A DNA stretch of 64,000 nucleotides from Ziziphus jujuba (GCF_031755915.1 NC_083387.1:7818501-7882500); one strand, 5' to 3'. Shown: positions 32,579 to 45,942, numbered from the stretch's first letter. Numbers and translations are program-made. The notes: generated by a model from the letters alone, not told the origin.

Positions 32579-35516
32579 ATGTGTCTATTGCCACTCCGGA
32601 AGTGGAGAACCATTATTACCTCCGTCTTACCTCCATTATCGTCAGCTCAAAGCTTCCGATCAGACGCGGCTTTGGAGGCTCTGGCGAAAGCTTCCATAGA
32701 CAAAGTCCCAAATTTGGTTCTGTACAACTACCCATCCTTCTCAGGAGCATTCTCGTCTCTTTTCGCTCACCTCTTTCATTCCCGTCTCCACCTTCCTTGC
32801 CTCGTTTTGCCTCTCTCTTCCGTCGAGCCCTTCAGGTCCCCAACTCAATTCCACACCACCCCCCCCCCCCCCCCCCCCAAAACACACTATTTCCCTCCGC
32901 CTCTTGAAGATTTTGCTTTTTCTTATTTACATTTTTTTATTTTTTTGTTCTCTTCGTAATTGTTTTCAGGGTTGAGGATTTATGTATCCAAGGACTTGAG
33001 ACTTGCTATCTTCTTGATTTTATTGGCCCAAAAGGATTTGCGCAGGAGCTTTTGCGGCGATCTTCATGCAAGTGAGCTCGAGTTTCATTCACATTTAATC
33101 TACTTGTTCGGCTTCCTTTTTTTTTTTTTTTTTTTTTTATTCTTAACTGTTTGTTGAATTTAGGATAATAGGATTTGATCATCGAAAATCTGTGCTTCAA
33201 CATATAACCTCCGGGGAAGAATTTCCTGAGAACCTTAGATTTCATGTGAATGTTGAGAAGAGCAGCTCCACTGCTGTGTACGAATACTTCTCTGCTAAAC
33301 TTAACGATACAAACTGTTCTAATGTGAGTGGAATTTCAGTTTTTTTCTTTCAGCTTGTGGTTTTTTTTTTTTAATTTTTATTTTTTCCTAATTTATAATA
33401 TGTAGCTCCATGATGAAGATTTTTTTTTTCTCGAAATTTAGGGGATGGCTACTAATCTGTTAGAGACAAAGGATAGAGAACGTGTGGAAGTGGTACTCAA
33501 GTATATTGAGGATGGAGATCTTCGCCGTTGGAGCTTACCAGATATTAGGGCATTTAATACTGGACTTGGTGAATGGCGCTCGAAGTTGAATTGCATTACC
33601 AATCCATATATGTATGAACAGGTTTGGAAATTCAATAGCTTAAATCTTTCCTCAGTTTCCTATGAAATAATTTGTATAGTGATTATGGTTTTAGGTTTAC
33701 ACAAAATGTTGCATTACTTTTATTGAATGTTATCCTAGCTTATGGTTTGACCATCCTCGTTTCGACATACCCAAGTATTAGTCTTTAGTTATATTGCTTT
33801 ACCAGTTGCCACTATATCATGATCTACAAATGTGAATAAAAACAGAATGGCTTTGTAATTGCAATTTTTGAAACTTACAACCTCATCATCTCAGCCCCAA
33901 AATACTTATTGTCTGATCTTTATCTTGTTTTAGTTCTGAAGTCTCTCTAACTTGGTTCTGATATTCCTTTTTGCAGTTACTGGAAATAAGTGCTGTGGGT
34001 TTAATTGCTAAGGGAAATTCTTATATTTCTAGTCGTCAAAAAGCTGCAGAAAAGTTGCTGAATAAGGTTTTCAAAGTCAGGTTGGGCAGGGGATTTTATG
34101 GGGAGTGTCTGGTAAATTATTAATTTCTCCTTCAAACTGTCATCCATGAGAAATAGATCTACATTTTAATATCTTGTCTTCTTTTATCATATGAGCTTGA
34201 CATTTTAATATCTTGTCTTCTTTTATCATATGAGCTTTACATTTTAATATCTTGTCTTCTTTTATCATATGAGCTTTTGTAGCAATATTCTAATAAGTGC
34301 TTGCTCTTCATTTCATGGAATAGTTTCTTGCTTTTTAATTATATTATGTATCTCTGTATGTTTGGGTATCGTACAACTTAGATTCTCACTTCTAGTCCAT
34401 TCTTCTGACTTTGTCTTTGAAAAGTTCTTGACAAATATTTTTCCTTTTTGTTGTGGTTAGGGAGTCAGAGCAGATGGGAATTCTGATTTAAGTAATGAAA
34501 TTGGCAAGCAACTTAGCATAAAAAGTGCTGCAGCTGGTCTAAGGTAATTTAATTACAAAAGTTGTGTTTCTGGGATACTTATGTCTGTTTTTTTAAGGAG
34601 AATTTGCTCCATGAGTTTGGCTTAGTTTACTTTGTAGTTAAGGCTCAATGAGTTTGTCTTAGTTTACTTTTTAGTCAAGTTTTAACTTTGTGCTTGCTCA
34701 AGATATATATTTATATTCAATTTTCAGAATAATATGAATTAGAGGCAATATAGCAAATCTGTTAAACATTTCATTGACTAATTTACTTCTAAATGAATGA
34801 AAGAATACTAATTCCTTGGCAGCAACTAGTATTGGTTAGGATCACTTGTTAAGTCCTTAAAGGGGCAGAACCACTTGTTTGGCTAGGTGTTTGCTTTATA
34901 TTTGCTTTTGCCCATATATAATGGTGCACAAATGGGGAGATGAAATTTCTTTATATCGTGGTTACTCGGTCTTTTATTTTGATAATAAATTTCAAGTTAC
35001 AGTTCCCATCATGACGTATTAGTGTCATATATCTAACATCTCGCTTATCAATTGATTCCTAGTAATGTTTTATGGCTCCTATTTGTAATGCTTCCCATAC
35101 TTAGATATGTGTTGGTCTTCTTATTACTATTGAATTGTTTTTGTTTGTAGAATAGTAAATCTTTTAATTTGGTATTATCACCATGATGTCTCTGATTATT
35201 TTAAGATTGTGGTTATTCATGGTACCAGACCTATTGGAGCTGTTATATTCATGCAACGGAATAATCTCAAAATGTGCTTGAGGAGCACTGATGATGCTAC
35301 TGATACCTCTGAAGTTGCAAAGGTAACATCAGTATTCATTTTCCATGCAACTATACTTTTTTCCTTTGTAAATATTGAATTATGTGCTTAACAGTTTAGT
35401 TTTTTTATGGATATTAAATTATGAAGGCATACGGTGGAGGAGGCTCTTCATGTTCTAGCTCCTTTATAATAAGGATGGATGAATATAACCAGTGGCTTTC
35501 TTTACATTCATCATGA
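32579..35516 (+). CDS. DHH/DHHA1-like phosphoesterase-family protein (8 exons, 366 aa)
   Basis: Exons join in phase: 32579-32835, 32970-33071, 33164-33323, 33442-33621, 33977-34111, 34461-34543, 35229-35322, 35427-35516. All introns are GT-AG, and the total is 367 codons with stop. The product runs from NLVLYNYPSFSGAFSSLFAH through GLETCYLLDFIGPKGFAQEL and KIIGFDHRKSVLQHI to a C-terminal RPIGAVIFMQRNNLKMCLRS and GGGGSSCSSSFIIRM. Asp in LLDF, the FDHRKS site and the Gly-rich tail resemble the DHH and DHHA1 parts of DHH phosphoesterases, which cleave phosphodiester bonds in nucleotides or oligonucleotides. Key metal ligands are not all evident, so catalysis is uncertain. An AGCCCA (reverse site II) lies at 32515-32520. 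Gene model is strong; the function label is moderate. Confidence 0.82.
32859..32878 (+). repeat. 20-base poly-C run just inside intron 1
   Basis: Twenty uninterrupted C residues start 23 bases after the intron-1 donor of the DHHA1-like gene. Long C runs are rare in this AT-rich window. The run may form a G-quadruplex on the other strand or an i-motif, and is prone to length change and sequencing error. Confidence 0.95.
34161..34277. repeat. Three tandem copies of a 39-bp unit in intron 5
   Basis: Units start with ACATTTTAATATCTTGTCTT at 34161, 34200 and 34239 and are almost identical. The intron lies between the 135-bp and 83-bp exons of the DHHA1-like gene. Confidence 0.95.
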
Positions 35517-36276
35517 GCATATCAAGGTGCTGAAACAATACCCTTCACTCAATATTGAAAAATGATACCATCAGATTTTATTTCTCATATATGTCTCCTT
35601 GTACCTTTCATATCTCAACTACAAGTGAATATTTCTTAACATCTCATTGTCCATTTTGTATTTGTTATTTTCTAATACTGAAATTTAAATTGTTTTATTA
35701 TTCCTGTATGTGTGTGTTCGGAGAGGAGGCTATATAGATTCAACTGTGTTTTCCCAAGTGCTTGATATGGGAAGCTATTTGTTTAATTCCAGTTAGCATA
35801 AATATCTTCAGTTGATACTTCAGAATCCTCGGCTTCTGTGATGGTCTTAAATATTAGAAGCTTTAGTTCTGGTTGTGGATTGGAACTAAAAACCACCCAG
35901 ACACTATAAAATTGAGGTTAAGCAAGTTTATATGGCTATGAAAGCTCCTAGTGACAGATTTTCCACTCTTAAGGAAACATGGTGTCCTAAAATTTCTCCT
36001 TAAGCACTTTTATTTTCAACTCAGGAAAGAGGTAATAGATTTATGTCAATTGGTACTGCATGTGGTAAAGCAAAGTAAGTGCTCAATTTTTTTGAGTTAG
36101 GAAAGGTGTGAAGCAGCGCACAAAAATAGAGAAGAATATATAAAAATAATAACTATTGTGATACGTACAATTTCCAATTTTTATGCATTAAATTTTATCC
36201 TCCTTTTATTGTGTTTCTGATATTGATATGTAAAATTCTAATGGGAATCATGAGTAACAGAAGGGGTAGAGAACCT
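35517..36276. other. Convergent intergenic region
   Basis: The 3' flanks of the DHHA1-like gene (+) and the OPT gene (-) face each other here. No further gene is seen. Confidence 0.7.
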
Positions 36277-39200
36277 TTAGTTCAATGGACAACCATCAAC
36301 TACAATGCCTCTAGCAGTTGGACAGGTTGCTAATGGACAGTGTTCACCCTCTGTGCCCCACCATGTCAAACTTTTATCCTCCACACCAACAGAAAAGTAC
36401 AGTAACACTCCCATGAAAGCCACACCAGCATCGAGTGCTGCTGAAAGAACGTAATTGTACCTCTGCCACCACTGCTTCCTGTAGCGGAAGACAAAGAAGT
36501 TGAAAATTGTTCCTACTAAAACCCAGGAATTGTAGTTCAATGGTGTTGCTGGTGGCATCATTGCTGTTGCTCCTAGAAGGACTGGAAGGTTAATCAGCGG
36601 TATCCAAGATTGCTTAGGGAATGCTTTATGCATCAGCCAAACAATAATGGGTCCTACTGCACCTCCAAGGAAGAACCAATTCATGGATGTATAATTTCCA
36701 TGACGTCCAAATATTCTTTTAGGTCCCACCAAACCCCATATGACAGATGCATCAAAGAAGACTCGGTCACCAGGGCATGTCCACGGACTATTTGGGGGAA
36801 GGAGTTCATCCTGGCATATGTTCTCTATAGAGTTCAGCAACCACCAGGCTACTGCAAGGTTGACGTTTCCAGCAAGAATTGTTCCTATGAACTAGGCATT
36901 CACATGGGCAAATGCAAGAATGGAAAATATCAGCATTTTATTCTCTTTTTATTCTTTTTTGGTGAATATATCTGCATGTATTCTATGAAAAAGTAATGCT
37001 GTAAATTGTATAAACATAACTCAATTTAATTTGTGCAGATAGAGAGCTAGGCGGAGAGACCATTTAGTTTTTAGAAAGTCAGAATAACCAATTCCTAGTT
37101 TAAATTAATAATATCGTAGTTTTCAATTATGCACACCTGAATTTTTGGGATTAAGGCTTAAATTATATGGCGTTCAATAGTTTTCTCGTACTAATATTTT
37201 TTTGAAGATTATTATATCTGAGACTGTACCATCTGCTTAACAGTATGGGTATTATTGGAACTTCACATGTTCTGTATCAGGTACATTTCTAACAACTACT
37301 TTTTTTATATTGTTCTAGATCATTATCCTCCCCTCTCAGCCTGTTGTAGGGTATGCAATGAGTACTAGTTCTACTGCTTTATTGATGGTGTTAAATAAGA
37401 ATGTACCTGAACTAGGAACATTGATCTTGGTGGGATCTTCATGTAATGTCCTAGCTTGAAATCATTGAGAAAGGAGACAGCCTGCGACATGCTCATATAG
37501 CCATACGTTTTGAAGCATACATTTGCAATTGGTCTCCCAGGTAATATCACACCCATAACATACTCTGTTATTATATTTAGCCCAGGAGTCTGTATATCGG
37601 TTCATATGGAGATCAGAACATTAGCAGGAAGCACATAGATGGTGAAAAGAAGATGTGGCAACATTGCTTTTTGTAGTACAATGAAAATAAATTCACTTCA
37701 GTTGCAATTGAAGAAATGCAAACTAATAGCTTTATTTGATTAGAATTGGTTTAATCAATCAATAACGAGCAGCTTTTAGATATCTAAAATTCTATGTGAT
37801 TATACTTCAGTATGGTATGCCAAGCATATTACTTAAATGAGAAAATTTTCACTTGCCTGGTTTGTTGTTGCAGTTATAATGCTGATCGGAAGGGTGAAAG
37901 TAAGGGCCATTGCACCAGCAAAGAGGAGTCCCCACCATGGCATCTGAACCTGGTTATTCAAAAAGATGCAGAGTGCTAGGGAAACTGCCAACGTCACAGT
38001 AAGCAACAAGTAAAACCACCAAGAAGGTATGTCCTTGTATCTTCTCATCAATTTTGTATGGATATCCTCCTTTCCTTTGTAAGAAGCACGATACCTCTCA
38101 TAGATTTCCCTGTATGTTTTATGGTAAAGCAAACGTGTCTATTTTGAATACGATGAATTGGATAAGGGAGGAGTTATTTTGGTTGTTAATAACTAAACTA
38201 GTTGTACTTAAAATAATTCAATTGAACTGCTATTAGTAAAAAGGAATTCTCATACTAAATCTGATCCAAGTGAATTATCATATAAAAAATATTGTAATCA
38301 TCAGTTAAAGAATTTCAGAGTATTACCTTCCATAGAAGAAGGCAACATGTGTAAGTGTGGATGCAATGGTGGCAAAACCAAATCCATAAGTGAGGGCAAA
38401 AAACATGCTTAAATGAATTCTTCCTTGTTCCTCATATGTTGTTAAATCTAACTCGAACTTGTTATTTACAATAGCTGATATATTGTAAGCTTGACCTTGT
38501 TCTGTAAACAAGTGTGAGGAGAAAATTGGAAACTTGTGTGCGCCATACAAGTCTAGGCCCCAGTATGCTAAAGGGATGACAATGTATATAATCAGTGTAT
38601 AGCCTGCAAACACATTGGCAATGGAAAAGAAAGGGCTGATAAGGGGGCTGAACAAGAAGGATGCCACAGCTGACCAGTCGAGTGTGAAGGCTCCAAGTCC
38701 AAGGCCTCTCATGCCTGAGCCTATCTGCTGGGCTGTAACAGACTTGGAGAATATCCAGCAAACCCATGATATGTTGGTGAGTGTTGAGAACAGGTACCCT
38801 GGGACAGCATACCATGTAAAGCTGCAAATTAGAGCAATTACAAAGAACTTTGCCCTTGACATGCGCCGCTTGTCTTTCTCATGCAAAGCCCTGCAAGTTG
38901 AATATGTTCAAGAATTTATTATAAATTAGATGGCAATAGACTTTAGTCTGTACTGATCCAGCACCGAATTGTTTTTTTTTTTTTTTTTACCAGGATGATT
39001 ATGGTAGCCAGATTATGTGCACTACACCAAGTTCATGAGATTATTGATTCGTTCAGATTGTCTAATTTTCAAATTTTAATCTTCTTTTGAATATAGTTTT
39101 TTCCAGTTTGGTAGCAGTTGGGAAAGTAAAATTGTCAGAATACTATTAGGTTGCTATAGATATAGAATAATGAGCTTATTTTCTAGTCATAAGCACTGCC

Positions 39201-41100
39201 TCCTGCTACTACATCGTATCTTCATCATTATCATTATCTTTACATCATTAGTGCTGCAAATATCTAGTGTGGAAAATTGTTACTTGTCTTTATTCGAACT
39301 TTTTGTTTGGTAGAATCTAATTGATGATGAAGTTGAAGGTGGATATGGTGGAAAATGGGTCCAATTTTCCCGGATTCGTGGGCAAAATCAAAGGGCTAAA
39401 ATTTGGAAGTCAATAATATATATAGGTCTTAATCTTCCATCATCCATCGGTCAACAATGTCAACTTATTTAATTTTCCGTTCGGAAACTTGCGGCTGCCA
39501 TATGAGCTTGCCCAGAGTATGGTTTTGACTTACTATCCCAAACTAAGACTGCGTTTACCACATACACAACACGCATACTTTCAACAAATATTGTGGTGGC
39601 CTATATATGCTTTGATAATTTTATTTTATTCTTTTTCCATTTACTTGACTTTGATTAATTTTAAAACTATTTCATCAAATAATGTTATTAACTAAATATT
39701 AATCCTCTCATCTGATTCCAAATCCAATTGATACATCCGAGTTTTGACTTTTGAGTGACTTAAAAGAAAAAACTCGTGGGTGCCATCTGTGATCCCGCCG
39801 GAAACAAAAGCCCGTCAGCCTGACTTTATGGCGCTGATACAGAGACAAAAACAACTGGTGTGGTTTGCCCGTGACCAAGTGTGAGGTGACAGCATTTGCA
39901 TTTTTGGTTTTATAATAATAATAATATAACTTTTTTTTTTTTTTTTTGGGTAGATATTTTTCTTCATGGTAAAATGTTTTTTTTTTTTTTTTTGGTAGAT
40001 ATTAATAAAATAAACGTTAATACAACATCATCTCCAACCGTTTTTCTCACAATTTTTAATACCGCTCCCACCATAAATTTTTTAAAAAATATATGTCAAT
40101 ATAAATCTTCAGAAAGTTTAATTTAATGAAACTTTGGGTCTAACATTGTGATGGGTGTGGATTCCGAATATTCTTGCCAAAACTTTTCTAAAACAATAAC
40201 TACAATATATTTTATATACATAACCATTTTACTTTAAAGTCTGAAGGAAAGAAGAAGACAGAGCAAGTTCTTCTAGTACATACCGGAAAAGTGAGACCTG
40301 AACGAGAGTGTTGGGCCACCACATATGAGCGGGTTCAACCACGTATTTCCTCAATAACCCGGCCCAACCATATCCTAAAACCTGAAAAATTCACATAAGT
40401 TCACATCTACCTCGTATACTACTAATAAATGATAAGGAAATTGATGGAACATCAACCAGCTCAGCTTCTTTTCTAAAAAAAACAAATTAAAGTAACCTTT
40501 TCTTCTTTTCTTTTTTTCTTTTTGATTCTCAAAACAAAGAAAACAGTTTCAGAAAGTGAAAGAAACAAAACTTACCTGGGTAGTGATAATAAGAAGCCAA
40601 CTAGCCAGAAAAGAGATATTGCGGCGATAAAACGCTTTGATTATGTTAACAATACTAACTGCATAAGCCGAACCAGATCCGAATGCACTCCCAGCATTAG
40701 CAAATATGGAAATGAGCACGTGCTCCTTTATGTTAAACGGACCCGGGTTTAAAGAAAACCTCCTCAGCCCAAACCCGGGTAGTCCGAACTGGGTGGTGGG
40801 GAGAGTTTTGGCCAAGAAGTGGCCAATAGGAAGGGTGGCAATTTGGACGGTGATTTGGGTAATGATTAGGGGCTCAGTTCGGTAGGCGAAGAACTGGTTG
40901 AGAAAAGAGAGGAGAGCACAAGAGAAGAGGCCCAAGAACCACATTCTGAAGGTCCATACTGGAAGTGTTGGGTCATCGTTGTTCGTTACGGTTAGCCGGA
41001 CTTCTTCGATGGGTGAAATGTCGTCGTCGTCGTCGATGTCGGTGACGGCAGTGATGTGTTTATCACCAGGGACGTTGGTGGTGGTGGTGATGGTGGCCAT
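36277..41100 (-). CDS. Oligopeptide transporter, OPT4/OPT2-like (6 exons, 745 aa)
   Basis: On the minus strand exons 41100-40576, 40381-40284, 38890-38327, 38109-37857, 37589-37407 and 36891-36277 join in phase to 746 codons with stop. An acidic N-terminus ([18 protein letters not shown]) leads into many hydrophobic spans. The OPT signature motifs are present: [10 protein letters not shown] (NPG at residues 118-120) and KIPPRSMF (residues 531-535). The tail has [18 protein letters not shown]-family proteins are proton-coupled transporters of small peptides, glutathione or metal chelates at the plasma membrane; closest resemblance is to the OPT4/OPT2 group, with substrate not fixed by sequence. 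The intron after exon 4 has a GC donor (CAG|GCAAGT). No disabling change is seen. Confidence 0.95.
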
Positions 41101-41129
41101 GGAATATGGATGAGTAAAATTAAAGAGAA

Positions 41130-42815
41130 AAAAAAGATGGAAGATAAGAGTGAAGATAAAGTTGGTGGTACCCTTAGGTAGTGGGGGTTTATATTGTCTG
41201 CATGTGAGGACTTGACTTTAGTTAGTACAGTGTTTGTGGAAATTAAAATGTGGTGGAGGCCTGGAGGGGGGCGCTCTTTAGGCCCTGTTTAATTAGCTGG
41301 AAACCTTGAATAATTTAAAGTAGTCAAATTCCGTATGCTACTCAGACAGTCCAAATGGGATATAATATATATATATATATAATTTTTCTTTTTTTAATTC
41401 CGAAGAAAAAAGATATCTACTGACAATGGGAATCAGATCGTAGTTCTGATCATGCGGCATTGCTATATAGGTTTGGCATTACATGCTATCCTTTTAGCTT
41501 GCTTGACGACGAGGCTAGGCTTGCAAGATGAGAGCTATAGCCTATAGGTTTGAGATTCACTTCATTCACCCATAAAAGAAAGATTCACTTCATTCTTGGA
41601 GAATTTTCTATAAGAACAACCCATATATGTACGGATTTAATATTCTAAATTATTTATAAAGAAGAATAGTTATTTATAACCATTAAATTTTACGGATTAT
41701 ACAATGATTATAGATAATTTTTCTTTTTTATACTTTTTTACAATATCAAAACAGTATATATATAATTTAAAAATTAAATGATTTGTTACCAATGAATAAT
41801 GTGTGAAATTCTTGATGATTATCAATTAAAAGTCCGAAGCAAAAAATTAAAAATGAAAATTAACGCTAGCCATTGCATTTGCTAAGCCACAAGTGTGGAT
41901 GTGGATATGTTTGCTAAGTCTGGGTATATTTATTTTTTGTAAATTTTCAATGGGGAAACCTCCAATGAACTTGGTCTCAATCCTTGCCATTATTAATCTT
42001 ATGATTTTTATTTAATTATTTATAGCCCAATTATTTTATAGGACCTTTTTCAATTGAAGAACTTTACCCAAATTACTAAATTGACCAATCGCTCACCAAA
42101 ATATTTATTTATTAATCTTCTTTACTCGCAGAAAGAGTGAAAGGAAACAAGAAAATAGACTTTACATTAAAGAGATTATTAAAATGGAAAGAGTGAAGAC
42201 AAGTTGGTGGAAGTGTCATGGGGGTGCGGGGGGGTTTATAAACTTTACATCATTGCATGTGAAGATTTGAAGTTATTATAATTATTTTGGGGGAGGTGGG
42301 GGACTTTACATGGTGGAGCCGTGGAGGGGCTGTTTTTGGGCTTTTAAATTTAGCTGAAAGCTTTTAATAACTTCGAAAAAAAATAGAGTTTATGCTTCTT
42401 GGCATTTTTTAACCAAAATTTGGAGATTTTCTATAACAATAACCCATGAATCTACAAAAAATGGTCGTTGCCAATAAAATAATGTGTAATATTCTTGATG
42501 ATTATCAATTAAAAGTTGAAAGCCAAAAAAAAAATAAAAAATAAAAAATTAACGCCATCTATTGCATTTGCTAACCACAAACGTGGATATGATGGTTTAG
42601 ATTTTTTAGTCCAAGAGAGGCAAACAGATATAATATGTGTATGGTTATTTTTATAAATTTTCAATGGAGGAAAACCTCCAATAAAAGCTGGTCCCATTCC
42701 TGGCCATTATCAAACTTGTGATTTATTTAATTAGTGATAGCCCAATTATTTTATATGTAGGACCTTTTTCAATTGAAGTCTTTGCCCAAATTTACTAAAT
42801 TGAAGATCACTTTCT
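41130..42815. repeat. Tandem duplication of the OPT promoter region
   Basis: The sequence upstream of the OPT start (41130-42090) recurs at 42180-42815 in the same order: TTGGTGG with a G-rich run then GGTTTATA, GTGGAGGCCTGGAGGGG versus GTGGAGCCGTGGAGGGG, GATGATTATCAATTAAAAGT, TATTGCATTTGCTAA-like text, and GACCTTTTTCAATTGAAG. Copies have diverged by indels. No OPT coding sequence remains beside the outer copy. Confidence 0.85.
41187..41193 (-). promoter_or_regulatory. Candidate TATA box of the OPT gene
   Basis: On the minus strand this reads TATAAAC about 90 bases upstream of the start codon, next to a C-rich run. The same motif is kept in the duplicated copy at 42234-42240. Confidence 0.5.
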
Positions 42816-45800
42816 AACATTTATTATATGCATCGTTTTACCTTGACTTCCACACAAAAACATATATTTATTGATAGTCATTTAAAATCATAAATAGTAT
42901 TTTAGTTATTTATTTATATTAATGTTATTTACCCAGAAAATATTGAAAAAAAAAATCCATGCATAAATGAATGGTGAGAGAAGGGAAGATTCAAAGATGG
43001 AGAATCCCTAACTAGAATTTCTGTTAAATAGCATTATTATATCATATGTATCATTCTGGTCATGTGACCCAATTGCAAGCTGTATGTATGTATGTATACA
43101 TATGTTTTTATGTCTAGTCATGATCTTCATGTTTTCATGAAACACAGTTATCAATATATATGTATATATATTCATTAAATAGTGATGCTGTCAAATAATG
43201 TATAGGTACTGTCCCTTTAAAGCCTACTTGATCTTTAAGTATTTTCTACCCTCATACAGCTTGTATAGGCTTGCACTTATCCACTTTGATGTCTTGTTAC
43301 CAAAAAAGAATAAAAAATAATAATAAAAAAAATCCTTGGATGTCCATGAAATGTCTGTATTAACCTTAATTTTATATGAAATATTCTTCCCCCAAGAAAG
43401 AGTATGCTTTGTTTTTCCTAATTAATCCCAGCCAATCATCTGTATGGAGAGCTGGAATGCATAAATAAGTACGATTTTTCATAAAACTGATCTACCTTAA
43501 TACTATTACTAGGTGAGGAAAGAAAGAAGAGAAGAGACATTGTTGAATAATCCCAAAAGGACCTTTTCCTTAACAAAGACGAAGTATATTTTTCAAACAT
43601 TTTAATTATAAAAATAACTGGCACAATTTTGAAGAAAACAAATTTATCATTGTTGTGTGGGTTATGGAATTGAAAGATTTTATTCTTTTTTATTTTACCT
43701 TTTATCTCTTATAACTTGCAAAGGACAAACAATAATTACCAAAAAGAAAACATAATTATCAAAAAAAGACAGAGAAAAAAAAAAATCAAAATCATTTTCC
43801 TATTTACAGGTGGCGATGATGTAAACGGTCTGGTCACATTGTTCAATACTGACAATCCCAGATTGCTTGAAATCAGAATTAATGAGATGGCCATCCATGT
43901 CATATGTTAATGGAGATGATGATCACGGTGGTCTTTTTTTTTTTTTTTTTTTTTTTGGGGCTTTAATTCAATTTTTGAATAGTATACATTGATAATGATT
44001 CTCACTTAGACTTTCAGCCAAAAACATGATCCTCACTTGACTTTTGCATGATGAAATTGGTTCCTATGGCATATTAATATTTTAGTGAGAAAAAAAGGGC
44101 AAAACACAATGTCATGATTTTGTTTTTCTTGATATATAAGTCTGGAGAATATGAATACGCGTCTTTGCCTGGGTCAAACAAGCATAGATCTGATCGGAGA
44201 CTAATGTTTTTTTTTTTTTTTTAATTTATTGTATTTTAGTTTAGTCTATGGATCAAAAGATCAATTTATGTAAACTTAATATTTCCTCTAATAATAATTT
44301 TAAATTTGAATTATTGTGATGAAAATAAAATAGTCTATTTCCATCACAAATGTAACTTTCACAATATATATAGGTTATATTTATATAAGACTGATTTTAC
44401 CATTGCTTATCATCCACGATGCTGACAAGGGAATGACAGCAATATTTAATTATAAACTTGAGGTTTTGGGGTAATTAAGGACTAGTGTGAAATTAATCAG
44501 TAAAGTTATTTGAGTTTCCACGATGAAAGAGACATTTTTAGATTTTCTCATATATATAAGTCCAATGATGTGAGAAAATTAAAAGTCTATGTTTATCTGT
44601 CTGAAAAAACTTTGATTTTCCACTGTGATAATGTATGCAAAAGATACCATTTCTCTGTATATTTTCAAATAATTTTGATAGCAAAGCCTTAGAGATGAAA
44701 CCAAAAAAGCTTGACCATTTGTCATTATGCAGCCATCAATCGGTTTCACATTAATAATCCATTAAGACTTAAAATAGTATCAGATACTGCTGCATACTTT
44801 TTCTATTTACCTACTATCCTGATTACGATCAACTAGCTAATACGAAGTTATCTTCTTTTCCAGTGTATGTGGTTTCTATTTATTTAATTTTTTTAAAATT
44901 ATTATTATTTTCTTTTTGCCTGTGTAAAAAGTAGTGGTCTTTGTTGCTATGCCGAATATCATTAGCAATAACGGTAAGAATTTTTATTTTTTATTTTGTG
45001 GTCCTCAATTTTTATAGGAAATTGATATTGTGGAATTGGAATATATAGCCAGCTTACTAAAATTTTCCACAAAATGAAAACAGAGGATTGGACTTTTCCG
45101 CTCCATCTCGGTTGGACAGGAGTTAGAGCTTAATTAATACAAGGATGTTCGCATTTTCAGGATGAATAATACTGGAAGAAATTAAAATGCCCACTAAATT
45201 TATTTATGAAAAATATATATATTAAAATATTATTAATTTATATAATTTAAATATAAAAAAAATAAATCAATTAAATATTATCTTATTATTTACCCTATTA
45301 TTCGATAAATAAATCTCGTAAATATTTAAAAAAGTGAAACATTATTGTTTCACAATTTGTTTATGTTAGCATGATCATTCAAATAGCATATCCTCCTCTC
45401 CCAAGCCAACATAGAAAGAGATGAGAAGCCTGTAAAAACTAAATAACGTAAATAATTTCATTGCAAAAAGATAAATGCAATTGCTATTAATTAATAGCTA
45501 TAAAATCATTTTCAATTTTTTGAGACTGACCTTCAAAAATTTTTCTTCAATTAATTATATAACATGGCGATACATTACTGCATTATTAATATAATAAAAT
45601 TTTACTAACTGGATGTATAAGAAATTATTTTGCAAGTTTTGTATATATTAAGTGTGATGATATTGTTTAAATGATTAAGTATTTAATAATAATTATTATA
45701 TTTTTGCTAAAATATTTAATGATTACTTATATCATATAAGTGGCAAAAAGAAACCAACTATAAAAAACTTCTTGGTACTAAAATTGCGTATCATGCTCTT

Positions 45801-45830
45801 CGAAGGCTAGAAAGACCTTTGATTGTCTTG
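42816..45830. other. Intergenic AT-rich region, no supported gene
   Basis: It contains T-runs (43935-43956, 44208-44222), TA microsatellites and TGTA repeats near 43083-43098. An exon-like stretch at 43810-43909 ends in a stop and has a good acceptor, but no partner exon was found. Confidence 0.5.
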
Positions 45831-45836
45831 GACTGT

Positions 45837-45942
45837 TGGGCTTTTAACTCGAATGAAGCAGGCGTCATTTCATAGGTGCGTATAAAGTCTCAAATGTCAG
45901 TGCACATAGAAATTCCCCGTGCCTAATGTGGGAAAAAGCCCA
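45837..45942 (+). promoter_or_regulatory. Two site II motifs in the RPL38 promoter
   Basis: TGGGCT at 45837-45842 and AGCCCA (its reverse complement) at 45937-45942. Site II elements (TGGGCY) upstream of plant ribosomal-protein and growth genes bind TCP-type factors; here they lie about 170-270 bases before the ATG. Confidence 0.7.

Noticed and set aside
32960..33157. Plus-strand ORF starting at the exon-2 region of the DHHA1-like gene
   Set aside because: It reads a different frame from the spliced product and runs into the intron's T-run.
36610..36996. 128-codon plus-strand ORF
   Set aside because: It is the antisense of the last OPT exon.
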